DNA of 64,000 bases from Glebionis coronaria. Taxonomy: Eukaryota; Streptophyta; Magnoliopsida; Asterales; Asteraceae. Below are positions 1 to 11,108 of the stretch, in pieces. The notes beneath the pieces are model-generated. The model saw nothing but the letters and a program-made list of their open reading frames with translations. It searched no databases and had not been told where the DNA came from. The first letter of the stretch is position 1, and the number at the start of each line of letters is the position of its first letter. The stretch is taken from assembly GCA_025667525.1 (NCBI GenBank), contig CM046875.1, forward strand, positions 207,944,271 through 208,008,270, read 5' to 3'. The position numbers were made by a program, and so were the translations under genes.

Positions 1-498
1 AAGAAAAAGGCAAAAATAGATAAATACTTTCGTGAAGCTTAATCTTGATAATACAAACTATAAGGTGGGTATAAGGCGGTTGTATTTCACAACCTAAAGG
101 AAAAAGGCTCTTAAGTGCTTCGCGCCGCCTCGTTTCCTCCGCTTGCTTGTGCGTATTTGATTTTGAGAGTGAATCGAGGGTTTTGCCGCCCAAAGTATTA
201 TTACATATCATATATATTTTCTTGGTTTCCATTTGATTAAACCCTCTTGAACGATTTGGTGTTCCACCATCGTTCTAAAGTCATCGAAGGCGTTCACTCC
301 ACGTGATCGTTTTCATTCCTTGAGGCCTTTTTAATCAAGAGATTTGATTAGTGAGGAGATTTGTGGACTCATTGTCTACTTAATACATTCACCAATTTCC
401 AAAAAAGTTAATACAATCAAAAACCACAAAAAAATTGAAAAAACACAAAATACCAAAAAGAATCTTCTTTGCTCGCCTTCTCGTTGTACGTGACGTTT
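1..498 (+). other. 5' leader of gypsy element G1
   Basis: This stretch precedes the gag-protease ORF. I see no LTR end and no primer-binding site of the TGGCGCC type found in the related element A at 36795, so the 5' LTR is either left of the window or lost. The last 80 bases are A-rich, as in the leader of element A just before its gag. No other gene is visible. Confidence 0.5.
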
Positions 499-3400
499 AT
501 GCAAACTCGCTCTAAAGCTAGACGTGCTCGTAAACGAAGAAACAAATCACTCACTCAATCTAGTGAGGAGTCTCCAAGTGAGGAACCTATTGTAAAACAA
601 GAAGCTATCATGGCTAATCGTACTATGATGGAGTTGCTTCAAGCACCCACCGAGGGTTTTGGAGAGGCCATTGTGATTCCCGCCATCCTTGCGGAGAACT
701 TTGAGATCAAGACGGGTTTAATGTCTATGCTTCAAGCAAACAAGTTTCGCGGTCACGAAAAAGACAACCCACATTATCACATTAGGCAATTTAATCGTCT
801 CACCGCGACAAGCAAGTTTAAGGATGTACCACACGATGCCATTAAGATGATGTTGTTTCCTTACTCGTTAGATGGACCCGCCAAGATTTGGCTTGAGAAA
901 GAACCGCCGAATTCGATTTTGACATGGGCCGATCTCGTATCTAAATTTGTGAATCAATTTTTTCCACCATCTAAGACAACACATTTGAAAAACGAGATTT
1001 CACGTTTTACACAAAGACCAAATGAAAGTTTTTCAATGGCGTGGGAAAGGTTTAAAGAAATGCTACATGAATGTCCACACCATGATTTTTCCGAATTGCA
1101 TCAAATTGACACTTTTTATAATGGGCTTAATGAACATGAACGAGATTATTTAAATGCCGCCGCGGGTGGTAATTTTTTGTGCAAAACGACCAACGAGGCT
1201 TTGAAAATCATAGAAAATAGGTCTAAGGTCTATAGCCCTCGTAACACACCGAGTGTTGCCAATTTGGGCTCGTCATCGTCTCGTAGCATTAATGCCTTAC
1301 ATGATGAAGCTAATGAGGAAAATCGGTTTTTTGATAGATTTGCTAATCTAATGTCCCATTGGAAAGCTCAAGAAGCTTCAAACACCGCTTCGGTTAAAGC
1401 GGTTGCTAAGAGTTGTATTTCATGTGGTGGAGCTCATGATTTTTCCGAGTGCATTACCGCGGATGGTAACACTTCGAATGCTTATGTAGCCACGGGAACT
1501 TATAACCAAATCGGTCAAGGTTCCCGCCAAAATCAAGCTCTACAAAATCAAAATGCTAATAACTATCGAAACAACAATCAAGGTGGAAATTACCAAGGAA
1601 ATCAAAGGAATTATAACAAGGGTAATTACCAAAGTGGAAATGGGCAAATTTCAAACCAAAACCAAAACCGTGATTTTCAAACTCCTACTCAAGGTTTTCA
1701 AAATGCTCACACTAAAAATTTGCAAGGAGAATTTTTAGATTATGCTAAGGCTAATGATGCTAAGTTTGATAACATGCAACGTGAGATGATTAGCTTAAGG
1801 TCCGAGTTGAAAAACGAGCTTAAAACCGAACTTGCTAATGAACTTAAAACTCATGCTAATAAAATGGAAGGAAATGTCACACGACTCCAACAAAATCAAC
1901 AAAAAATGGAGCAAGGACAACATGAGATTAAGCAAGAGTTGTTAAAAGCGGATGCTAGGCAATCTAAGTTTGAAGACCGAATGGCCAAAATGTTTGAAGC
2001 TATCATGTGTAAGCCCTCTTCTTCGGGTGGTCTTCCTAGTGATACCATCGTGAACCCGAAAGGAGAATTGAAGGTTATTGCCACTCGTAGTGGTAAAACT
2101 TTCAAAGAACCCATTTCTCGTCCAAGTACTTCTATGGAGAAGGAAAAAGAGAAAGAACCCGAGGTTGTGGTTGAAAAGGAGCACATTACAAGCCCACGAA
2201 GTACCGCTCAAACCACACCTACGGTTGAACCAATACCCATTATGGAACCCGAGATTCCAAGGCCGATGCCTATGCCCAATTTGCCCCAACCCACACCACC
2301 TTTACCCTACCCATCAAGACGAAACAAGGAAAAGGCACAAGAACGAAATAATTATCAATTTGAACTCTTTATGAAAATGTTTCGTGACTTGCATTTCAAT
2401 ATAAGTTTTGCCGACGCCTTAGTCATGATGCCTCGATTTGCCGCGAACTTCAAAAGTATGTTGAATAACAAAGAGAAATTGCAAAAATCGTCTAGTTGTT
2501 CTTCGGTTTTTCTAAGCCGCATACCTCAAAAAGTCAGTGATCCTGGAAAGTTTTTAATCCCATGTGCTATCCAAGACATGGAAGAATGCTACGCCTTGGC
2601 CGATCTTGGTGCTAGTATTAATTTGATGCCTCTTGAGATTTTTAAGTCACTCAATCTTCCAAATCTCACTCCTTCAAGAATGTCAATCGAAATGGCCGAT
2701 CATTCTACGATTCTAGCTTGTGGAGTTGCCGAGGACGTCTTTGTGAAAGTTGGGAAATTCTACTATCCTGTAGACTTTATTGTTGTTGATATTCCCATAG
2801 ATCCTAAAGTTCCGCTAATTTTAGGTCGATCTTTTTTGGATACCTCGAGAGCACTTATCGATGTGCATGCAAGAAAAATCACTCTTCGTTTCAATGAGGA
2901 AGAACTCGTCATTAATGCAACCCAAAACTCCACGCTTTCTCATGTTTATTCGATCACATCTTTGTACAATGTCAATCCCATCAAAAACATTTGTCAAAAG
3001 ATTTCCAATAGAGTTTTAGGAGTTGATAAAAATGAAGTTCCGTCCCCTCCGCCGATGGAGGTTAAGAGTGTTAAGCCTATGATTCCAATCTCGAGTGATT
3101 CTTCGGATGATGAATACGTTGATCCCGATGGGGAGGTTTTCTTTGTTGACAAAAGATTTGAAAACTTGCCACCACCTAAACCAAAACGTTTTCAAAATGT
3201 GAGAATTTTTAGTGTGACTAACATTGTTTTAGATACACCAAATATTTTTGACATAATTAAATCGGGTTTTCACAAGGAGAGTGTTAAAGATGAAAAAGGA
3301 AAAGATTTTGAATTTAATTTAAAAGATTTTTCTACAATTCTAACTCCGTCATCACCGCGTGTCTTGAGTACTACAAGCTCGTCTTCCCCTTTTGACGATG

Positions 3401-3726
3401 CTTTGTGTGGACTTAGTGTGGGGGAAGCCCCTTATGTTCCCTCCCCTTTCTCCACCGAGGACGAGATATTTGATCCTGGAATTGCTTATATAGGGAAATC
3501 TCGGTCTTCCACCGATGCAATAAATGGAAAATCTTTTCATTTGATTGGTGCGAGTCTACCTCGAGTAGCTCAATGTTTTGACTTACCCATTGTCCCACCC
3601 TTCTATTTCTTCTCTCCTATTTTCTTCTATCCCTTTGGGATTTGTGTTGGAGTTGTGTTGTCTCGTCTTTCATCCGAAAACGAGGACGCTATCTTTGACC
3701 CCGGTATACGTTTATCGGATTTTTAA
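499..3726 (+). CDS. Athila-like gypsy gag-protease polyprotein, no RT (element G1)
   Basis: The ORF encodes a structural gag protein fused to a retroviral-type aspartic protease. The ATG at 499 is chosen because it opens with a basic MQTRSK, matching MRTRST at the gag start of element A (37023); the frame is open from 469. A retrotransposon gag core lies near residues 95-220, followed by a CCHC-like knuckle (C-x2-C-x3-H-x4-C, from residue 306), a Q/N/G-rich stretch at about 335-400, a charged coiled-coil-like segment at about 420-520, a proline-rich linker, and a protease with active site DLGAS (D702). The last 200 residues are acidic and serine-rich, end with a hydrophobic patch, and contain FDPGI twice; I do not recognise them. 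RT, RNase H and integrase are missing, yet 1075 codons carry no stop or frameshift. It is probably a non-autonomous element that supplies or borrows proteins. Confidence 0.85.
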   Translation: MQTRSKARRARKRRNKSLTQSSEESPSEEPIVKQEAIMANRTMMELLQAPTEGFGEAIVIPAILAENFEIKTGLMSMLQANKFRGHEKDNPHYHIRQFNRLTATSKFKDVPHDAIKMMLFPYSLDGPAKIWLEKEPPNSILTWADLVSKFVNQFFPPSKTTHLKNEISRFTQRPNESFSMAWERFKEMLHECPHHDFSELHQIDTFYNGLNEHERDYLNAAAGGNFLCKTTNEALKIIENRSKVYSPRNTPSVANLGSSSSRSINALHDEANEENRFFDRFANLMSHWKAQEASNTASVKAVAKSCISCGGAHDFSECITADGNTSNAYVATGTYNQIGQGSRQNQALQNQNANNYRNNNQGGNYQGNQRNYNKGNYQSGNGQISNQNQNRDFQTPTQGFQNAHTKNLQGEFLDYAKANDAKFDNMQREMISLRSELKNELKTELANELKTHANKMEGNVTRLQQNQQKMEQGQHEIKQELLKADARQSKFEDRMAKMFEAIMCKPSSSGGLPSDTIVNPKGELKVIATRSGKTFKEPISRPSTSMEKEKEKEPEVVVEKEHITSPRSTAQTTPTVEPIPIMEPEIPRPMPMPNLPQPTPPLPYPSRRNKEKAQERNNYQFELFMKMFRDLHFNISFADALVMMPRFAANFKSMLNNKEKLQKSSSCSSVFLSRIPQKVSDPGKFLIPCAIQDMEECYALADLGASINLMPLEIFKSLNLPNLTPSRMSIEMADHSTILACGVAEDVFVKVGKFYYPVDFIVVDIPIDPKVPLILGRSFLDTSRALIDVHARKITLRFNEEELVINATQNSTLSHVYSITSLYNVNPIKNICQKISNRVLGVDKNEVPSPPPMEVKSVKPMIPISSDSSDDEYVDPDGEVFFVDKRFENLPPPKPKRFQNVRIFSVTNIVLDTPNIFDIIKSGFHKESVKDEKGKDFEFNLKDFSTILTPSSPRVLSTTSSSSPFDDALCGLSVGEAPYVPSPFSTEDEIFDPGIAYIGKSRSSTDAINGKSFHLIGASLPRVAQCFDLPIVPPFYFFSPIFFYPFGICVGVVLSRLSSENEDAIFDPGIRLSDF

Positions 3727-4206
3727 AGTACTCCACGTACTTTTGGGCCTTGTTTATCATGTAAGCCCCACCAAAAATTGACCATACCATGATTATCCCT
3801 AAATGATCACATTTATGGGGATTCGAGTCGAGCTTTTGACTCGGTTATCAAAAACAAGGTGCCTCGTGGGGGAGACCCATGCTTATCCATGTACATATTA
3901 TTGCTTTCTAATTAGTGTAATGTGAGGGGATTTGTGCCCTTCCAACCTTTGTTCCGTGGTTGTTTGTGCATTGTGTCTTTTAGATTATCATCTTCACGAT
4001 TGGAGCCTCTCGTGTTCATGGGAGCACTCGATCGTTTGCTTTGGAGGCCTTTCCCAATATCCATATGATATATCCTTTTATGTTCTAACCTTAGGTTTAT
4101 AGCACACCTCATAAACGGCTATTAATTTAATGGTTACACCCTTTCCATGCTAGATTAGGCATTCGACTACGTCTCTAGTATGGGGGTGTTTGCACCCCTA
4201 GACTCG

Positions 4207-4226
4207 AAACATTGAGGACAATGTTT
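4207..4226 (+). promoter_or_regulatory. Conserved hairpin in the G1 3' tail
   Basis: Perfect inverted repeat AAACATTG / CAATGTTT with an AGGA loop, directly before the second polypurine-like tract at 4232. The identical hairpin is at 33508-33527 and 57163-57182 in element A, each time followed by that element's own G-tract. It could be an RNA element of Athila-type 3' regions; its role is unknown. Confidence 0.6.
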
Positions 4227-5620
4227 AACTTTAGTATGGGGGGGGTGAATAGATACTTGCCTTGCCAAACCTTCACGCTTTCCAAAGTTTATCGTTTTGT
4301 TTATCGTTTTCTTGCAAAATAAGGCTAAAAATGGCCAAATTTTAAAATTTTTTTCTCATATTTTATAAGTGTTTGAAGACACGAATGTAGATTTTCCGAT
4401 GGCGAGAATAAGAGTAATTTTTGACTCGGCCGTGCATGTTGAGCACTTAGCTTTGATTCCTTAACTACACATTAGGCTAAGTCTCTTAAATGAGGACGAG
4501 AAATGATAGAGTTAATTATAAGTTACTATGCTAAACGTAGAGTACTCGTATTCTTTCAAAAACTCATGTGTTCTCGTTGTTTGCTTATTCTCCCTTCGCT
4601 TGTAAATATTTTTTGCTTAATAAATATTGACTTAGCGGTTTAGTTGGGATTGTTGGGTTTCTAGTCTTTTCTAGTAGCTTCCGTGTAATTAAATTGGGAA
4701 GACATTAAGGTATCGCCAGCGTCACGGTTTTGAAGTATTGGCACCCTAATAATCGAAAGCTTCACCCAATAATAAGATTTCAAGTGCTCACCTAAATCAA
4801 GCAAACAATTTGAAGCCCCACAAGGCCGAAAAATCTATGCAAAATTGAAAGTGAATCAAGCCTTAATCTTCGAAGCTTTAAAGATCCAAAATTCGCTTTA
4901 GCGTGAGGATATACGTCTTTGGCTAATAAAACCACCGATGAGGCGGATAATAAAAGGCAAGGCAAGACCGAAGTCATAATAAAAGCTTCATGGCGAAGTT
5001 GAATAAAAGATGGAGGTAAACCAAAGATAATAAGGCCCTTCCGTTAGGGGGCGTATAAAAGTCTTGGTAATAAGTCTCATGTTCAAAACCGTTATAAAAC
5101 CGTGTTTATCGATTCTTCTTGTCAACTTAATTTTTTAACATCGTTGTCTATTAGGAGGGGTTATTGATTTGATGGTCTTAGTTACACCGTTAGGACTCTA
5201 TTTTTAGACCTAAATCTCTATTATCGCATAAGTCAATGATGTATCCTCGTGATCATTAAGACATAATAAAATATAAGAGATACAACTTAGGAATAATGGG
5301 AGAATAAGTGCGTGATTAGGGCATATGAGTAGTGTTAGCATTACTAACTTATAATGACAATGATCTCGTTGCACGCTTGGCATGGAATTAAGGTGAAAAT
5401 CGAGGACGACGAAATTATTTCTAACGAAGCATTCACGTGTTCTTGTTCTATGAACCTAAACGTCCCATTTTGCGATGAAAATCATACATTATGTCTATAA
5501 CACAAGTAGTAGCAATAGTGTAATATAGCTAGTTATCATTTGAATAAAAGTGAATAAAATTGAATTTTGGAAATGCTTTGATACTTTATTCTAGCATTGC
5601 ATGAGGGCACGGCAATGGTT

Positions 5621-5633
5621 TAGTATGGGGGAG
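5621..5633 (+). promoter_or_regulatory. Polypurine tract of G1
   Basis: TAGTATGGGGGAG abuts the LTR start TGATGAG. The place and purine run fit the plus-strand primer of reverse transcription. The matching site in element A is AAGTGTAGGGG at 58710-58720. Confidence 0.7.
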
Positions 5634-6870
5634 TGATGAGACTGCTTTTATACATGGTCTCATCGTCCAAAACGGCCTTTAATTGCATAAAATATCATAA
5701 AATAGACCAAATATATGCTCGTGTTTGTTACTTGTGTATTTTTAGGTACGGATATTGAGGAATTGGCAAAAGAACACAAGAATCAATCAAAAACGAACAC
5801 GGGAAACGAAGTCGCACAATGAACCAGGCCCAAGTTTGGAATTTTGCAAAAAGACCCTTGAAGAATTGAAGATTGGCAAAAATGGCCCCTCATCTTTGAA
5901 GAACTTGTCACATTTGACCCTCCAAATATCAAATGTACAAGTATAATCCTTAAATGTTTGAAGATATTACAAGTTCAGCCCTTGGGAATCAAGAATATAC
6001 ATTAAATACCCCTTGGAAAAGTTTTTGGAAGACTTTGTGCCACTTTTGACAAGTTGTCAAAAGTTGACAAGGCACAAAATGGGCGCTGATAACTTTGTTT
6101 ACAAAGTGAAAGAAAATGGAGACCTTGGGGACCAAATCTGCCATTTACCCAATCAAACCCAACCAACCACAACGTGACACCTCAGCCCTACCCACCCATT
6201 TACCCACAACCCGACCCTACCCAGTCCATTACCCATTACCCAACCCAGTTTTATTTAATAAAACGTGGTCAAAGAAGTCAACCCCACTTACCCCATTTAA
6301 TTTCCCTCCCAAACACTTTATTTAAAAATCCTTTTACCCAAAATAGATTAAACCCCATTCTAATCCCACTTAAACCCTAATTATCACCAGGTCCAATTGA
6401 GTTCAAACCAAAGGGTTTTTTGTTCAAACCTTCCAGATAACAAATTTAACACACCCTCATCACATCCCACACCCAAACCGTGACCCTGGACAACCCCATG
6501 TGAAGGTGGACCCCTCCCCTGCTCACGTCTCACTCACCCAAACCCAATGCCCGACCAAACCAACCATCCAGATACTCCCCTTGGTCCCCAAGATCAAATA
6601 GACATCCAAGATTCATTCAAATGTCACCAACACCAGCTGGATCATCACATGGCACGAATTTGACTAAATTTCAGTCAAGGATTCAAGGGCCTTTTAGGCA
6701 TTTCAGAACTAGGGTTTTAAGCATTCTAGTATGTTCTACTTATTGTATAAATAGGGGATGAGCCTGTTCATACCCCTCTTGTTCCAGAATTTTAGCTAAT
6801 CACTTGTAATTCCTTTTTTAAGAAATAAAGTTTGGTATTTTTGATATAAAGAGTAATTCCTTTTATGTTT
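5634..6870 (+). repeat. 3' LTR of gypsy element G1 (right end unresolved)
   Basis: The LTR starts with TGATGAGAC directly after the polypurine tract. The beginning forms a hairpin (GATGAGAC at 5635-5642 with GTCTCATC at 5657-5664). A TATA box (TATAAATA, 6746-6753) is followed by an AATAAAG near 6823, so promoter and polyadenylation region are present. The right border cannot be fixed because no second LTR and no primer site are in the window; it may run several hundred bases past the end given here. ORF-like stretches inside are chance. Confidence 0.65.
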
Positions 6871-8161
6871 TTAAAAAGTTTGTGTGTTGTGTTTATGCTA
6901 AGTTCTGAGTTCCAATTTAAAAAGTGTGAAAGATTTGTTTGAGGTTTAAGTATCAAAAAGGTTTTGAAAAAGTGTTTGAACTTTCAAAAATCCAATCTCT
7001 TGGAAAGTGAAAGTGGACTGAGGGATTGTAAATTTTTGAAGTTAGGGTGTTTTAAAACGTGTGTTTCAAGATTTGGAAGTTTTTGGAAAAGTTTTTAAGA
7101 AAGAAAAAGTTAAAACAGAATATATCATATGCTTTGTTCTTGTTTTGTTCTTTTTGAATTTGCAGGTTGATTGTTTGTTGATTTAGTTCAGCACCAACCC
7201 CAGTTGGTAAGGAGGTGACAAAGCTGTCACAAAGAACCCTGGATGTAGGGTTCTTAGGTAAAAAATTCTTTTCCTTTTTAAAATTTCAGAAAAATTGATG
7301 ATTTGGTGATTTTGCATGCTAAGTGCTTAAATTGTTGTTAAGATTGTTGGATTATGCTCAATTTGTGATAATATGCATGTTAGATGCTATTTGGATTAGA
7401 TTGTTTAAGTTTTAAACTGTTTTGATTTGGTAAAGTTGCTTAAAAAGACTTTAAAGGGGTGTTTGGATATGCTTTTTATTTGAGAATTTTGAAGGATTGG
7501 TGAAATTGAAAGGTGTTAGATAGGATTGTTAGGGTTGCATTAAGTTTCTAATAGATAGTTTATCATTTTGTGCAAGTTTGTAGCCTATTTGTGAGTTTTA
7601 AAAGGATAAGAAGTTGAAAATCTGCATAAGTCATTTTCTGATTATTTTTTCCTTGATTTTGGTGCATGAACTTGAAATTCTGTTTAGTATTAGTGCTTAA
7701 TAGGATTGTGGTTCATTTGTATGCTAGTTTATGTAAGTGTGTGCAAGATTGGTGGGTTTGAAAGTTGTTTGTGTGCAATCTGTTAAGCAAAACAACCACC
7801 AGACCTCATTTTCTTTATCAGCAACTTTATATTGCTCTTGTGTGCATTGTTTATGTGAATTGTTGTTTGTGCTTGTTTGTTATCTGTTTATCTTGACTCC
7901 TTGTGCTCCAAAGAGCACAAGGGTGCCTTGTTTGTCCACAACACCACTCAAACAAAGCCAAGTCCTCTTGGTCCAATTTGCATAAGCTAAAAAAAGAGCT
8001 CATACTTGTTCATCAGAAACTCTTCAAGAACTGGGCACAATTTGAAGTTAAAATCGGCTTAATCTTAGTTAAAAAGGAAGTTTGATTGTGTTTTTAAGCT
8101 TGCAAAGGTCACTGATTAGCTGTATAAAGAAAAAATAAAAAAAAGAAAAATTTGGTAAAAA
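6871..8161. other. Unassigned AT-rich sequence, possibly rest of G1 LTR
   Basis: No gene is seen. It contains the three-hairpin cassette at 7193-7255, preceded by an acceptor-like TTTGCAG near 7160. The remainder is T-rich low-complexity plant sequence. Confidence 0.4.
7193..7255 (+). other. Three adjacent perfect stem-loops
   Basis: ACCAAC-CCCA-GTTGGT (7193-7208), GTGACA-AAGC-TGTCAC (7215-7230) and AAGAACCCT-GGATGT-AGGGTTCTT (7232-7255) follow one another with 6 and 1 base between them. Every stem is perfectly paired. No protein or known RNA family is recognised; an encapsidation or other RNA signal of a retrotransposon is possible. Confidence 0.6.
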
Positions 8162-8235
8162 GGTTGCCCGCAGCAGGACTCGAACCCCAGACCTCTCGCT
8201 GGAGGAGTAGGGGAACTACCACTGATCTAGACACC
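8162..8235 (-). repeat. tRNA-derived SINE head or tRNA pseudogene
   Basis: Read on the minus strand, this 74-base stretch has a B box GGTTCGAGTCC (forward 8176-8186) and a weaker A box (AGATCAGTGGTAG). Only 5 of 7 acceptor-stem pairs form (GGTGTCT with GGGCAACC), and the D arm is poor, so it is not a working tRNA. A T-rich stretch follows on the minus strand. It best fits a tRNA-derived SINE remnant. Confidence 0.55.
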
Positions 8236-9179
8236 TTTTTACGTTTAGCTTCCATTTCATTACTCTTTTAACCTCTTTTTGGTTTGTTAGCTTATAAATA
8301 AGCCGTAGCTTATTTGATTTTTTCCAGCTTATCTATTAAGCTTTTTGGGCTTAGCTCATTTTTCCTAGGACATTTATAGATATTAGGATTTTTCTGTTTA
8401 AAAATATTATTTTTCCTTTTATTTAATTAATTTCTAGGATTATTTTTAATTTTAAATTTAGAAAGTCTATAAAAAATATTAAACAGTAATTAAAAAATAC
8501 AAAAAAATAGTTTTTAGGTTTTTATTTGTATTTTTGAGGTTTACATATAAAAAAGTTTTCAAAAACTTTAATTTTTAATTTTATTTGATTTTAGGTTTTT
8601 TATTAAACTTTGAAAATTAATCTAAAATTAACTAAAAGGTTTTAGGAGCTTTAATTTACATTTTCTTTCTAGTTAGAATATTTAGGATTTTTGAGAATTT
8701 TTTAGAATTTATTTGAAAACTTTTTATTTTTAAGATTATTTTATTATTATTTTATTCATTAAAATAAAAAGTTTTATTTTTATTTCTTTTTCATTTTTCC
8801 TAGATTCTAGACATTAAAATAGGACCTTTGTCACTTTCCATTTAATTTTTAGGCTTTTCAGTTACTTTTTAGAATTAATTTAAGATTTAATAGATTTTAA
8901 TAGTTTTTAGGAGTTTAAAAATAGTTTAATTTGGTTTTAAAATTTTTAAAAATAGTTTTTAGTTTAATTAGGTCATTTTTGAGGTTTACAAACTATTAAA
9001 TCTTGTTTAGGGCTTTTTAATATTTAAAAGTGATTTTTAGGGCTTTAATTAGCATTAAAAAGTCATTATTAAATTAATTAAAAGGTTTTGGCAAGTTTTG
9101 ATTTTTTGTAAACTCTTAGAATATTATTTGGGATTTTTTAGTAATTTTTAGGAATTTTTAGATTAAAATTTTAAATTTT
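8236..9179. other. AT-rich low-complexity sequence
   Basis: Very T/A-rich with many TTTTAGG and TTTTTAA runs. I see no gene, terminal repeat or structured element. Confidence 0.5.
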
Positions 9180-10560
9180 GTGCTTTTTACGTTTCTACGT
9201 CGTAACTTTCTAGTAGTGTTTTTGCCTTATTTTTCTATTTTTTTCGTCTTCGTCATTTTCTCTTTTCTTCTCATTAATAATCAAAAACATAATCAATCAT
9301 TCATTACACAACACACGTGCCTCCTCGAGAGAACGAACTCACTTTTAGGGTCATTTACACACGGTTTTCCTAAATCGTCGTGCTTACCCTATTTTAGTTG
9401 CTTGTTTTTCCTAAAGCAAGTATCTGATTTTACACTTATCATTACACCCTCTCGTTACACCCCTCGACTAAAAACAGACCCAAACTCAAACATACCCAAC
9501 CAACCTCGACACCCTCGACTAATCGACTGAAACAGCTCAAGACTCGACACACCCTTAACTCTCATTCGACTCGAACTCTGCTTGGACAACACATCACACT
9601 TGGCTCACCTCACCCGATCCATCCTCACAATACTCTCGACACTGACCCTCCTCAAACAACCACTCAACAACAAAACTCTCGATTCTTCTTTCCCTCACCC
9701 AACTCACTGACTCTCATCTCTCATCTCTCGAACACCCTTTTTCTGAGACTCGACTACAAAACCTTTCGACTCAAACCCTAGCCCCGACTCAAACAAAATA
9801 ACCCCACAACCTCTCACTCGACTCCCCCTCGAACCCATCACTCACAAACTCCCAACCTCACCCTCGACTGACAAACGAACCCCTCACTCACAAACTCTCA
9901 ACCTCACCTCTTCTCTCTCTCGACTCGTGACGCTCCCTCGAATCTCAACCACTCACCCTCGTCTGATCCAAACCCCACAAACACTCACCACTCTCGACTG
10001 ACATTTAAACCCAAAACTCACACCCTCAGCACCCATCTCACACAGACCCCTCACTCTCAACTCAAAACTCTTTAACAAAACACTCTTTCAGACTCGATAC
10101 ACACCAGAAAGACGCTACAGAAGAGAGGGACAACAAAATCAAAACAAAAAGTTTATAAAAACCTACCCGAGATCAAACGCATGATCTTGAAGATCGTTTC
10201 TTTTTCGACGAATCATCAAATGGGTTCATCTAATATGACATATATCCCCTAGAATTGGCAGTGGTTTCAATTAAGTATTTCATGATGGTTTTGATCATAT
10301 GGGGTTATGATTCGGTATATGTAGTGAGGAGAGAGTGATAGATTAGGATTGTGGATTTGTGTTGCTGTGAAATTAAAGAGAGAGAGAGATAGCAGTAACA
10401 GGGGCGGAGTAAACAACGCAGATGACTTTTTGGTTGTGGGAGTAGTTATAATATTGAGAGAGTTTAGAGAAAGATTATTTATTTTAGGCGGATTATACGA
10501 GGAAGTGGAGTGGGCGGTGGACTTTATTTGATTGGGCCACGTGTCTTTGTTAGACGGAGT
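9180..10560. other. C/A-rich G-poor stretch with CTCGAC words, then unassigned DNA
   Basis: From about 9280 to 10130 the plus strand is rich in C and A and poor in G, with CTCGAC or ACTCGA repeated dozens of times. The remainder, to 10560, looks like the minus-strand view of a plant promoter or 5' UTR (GAGAGAGAGAG near 10377), but no coding sequence follows. I recognise no gene. Confidence 0.4.
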
Positions 10561-11108
10561 AAACAAGGGAACTGGACTTGGGAAACCGTTTAAAGAAAAC
10601 GTTTTTTTTTTAACTTTATTTTTAACGTTTATTTTAAAGAAAACTTATAAACATTTAAAGGAACTTTATTTTTAACGTTTAAAGAAAACGTTTTTAACTT
10701 AAATCAGATTTTTTTTAACATCTTACAAATATCCGATTTTTCGCATAAAAAAAAATATATCAGATTTCCTTTTTTAATTTTAGTATTCTTAAACAAATCA
10801 GTTTTTCTATTTTTATTTTTTATATTTTAGAAAGTTTTTTAAGTTGCGTTATTTTTTTATTATTTTGTACCTTTTTTATTTTGAAAATTTTATTTTTTTT
10901 GGATATTAACTTTTATTTTTACATATTTTTTATTTAAATTGTTTTTAGTTTTATTTTGATTAAATAAAAGTATTGTGACAAAAGTGACGTAACAACGTGA
11001 TAACGTGACTATGTTTATTTTGCCAACGACTTTCTGATCGGGTATTTGTAAGTGAAATCGGATTTTTCATCGATAAGTAATCCTTCCTTTATTTTTCATT
11101 AAATTTCC
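10561..11108. repeat. AT-rich short repeats before element B ORF
   Basis: The words GTTTAAAGAAAACGTTTTT (10588, 10677) and AACTTTATTTTTAACGTTTA (10612, 10662) each occur twice, and AAAACGTTTT is palindromic. The remainder is T-rich. No LTR or primer site of copia element B is visible, so its 5' part seems missing. Confidence 0.5.

Larger units (their letters stand above)
3727..5633 (+). other. 3' noncoding tail of element G1
   Basis: This 1.9 kb tail is alignable by eye with the tails of element A (33163-35069 and 56818-58723): both have a GACTCGGTTATCAAAAACAAG block soon after the ORF, an AAACATTG/CAATGTTT hairpin, and a shared GCATTGCATGAGGGCA segment before the LTR. Three copies of TAGTATGGGGG occur at 4176, 4232 and 5621, the last being the presumed plus-strand primer. 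No reverse-transcriptase remnant is visible, so pol was lost cleanly. Confidence 0.7.

Noticed and set aside
4792..4977. Short ORFs in the G1 3' tail (also 3912-4112)
   Set aside because: No domain, not conserved in the tails of element A, and inside a noncoding region.
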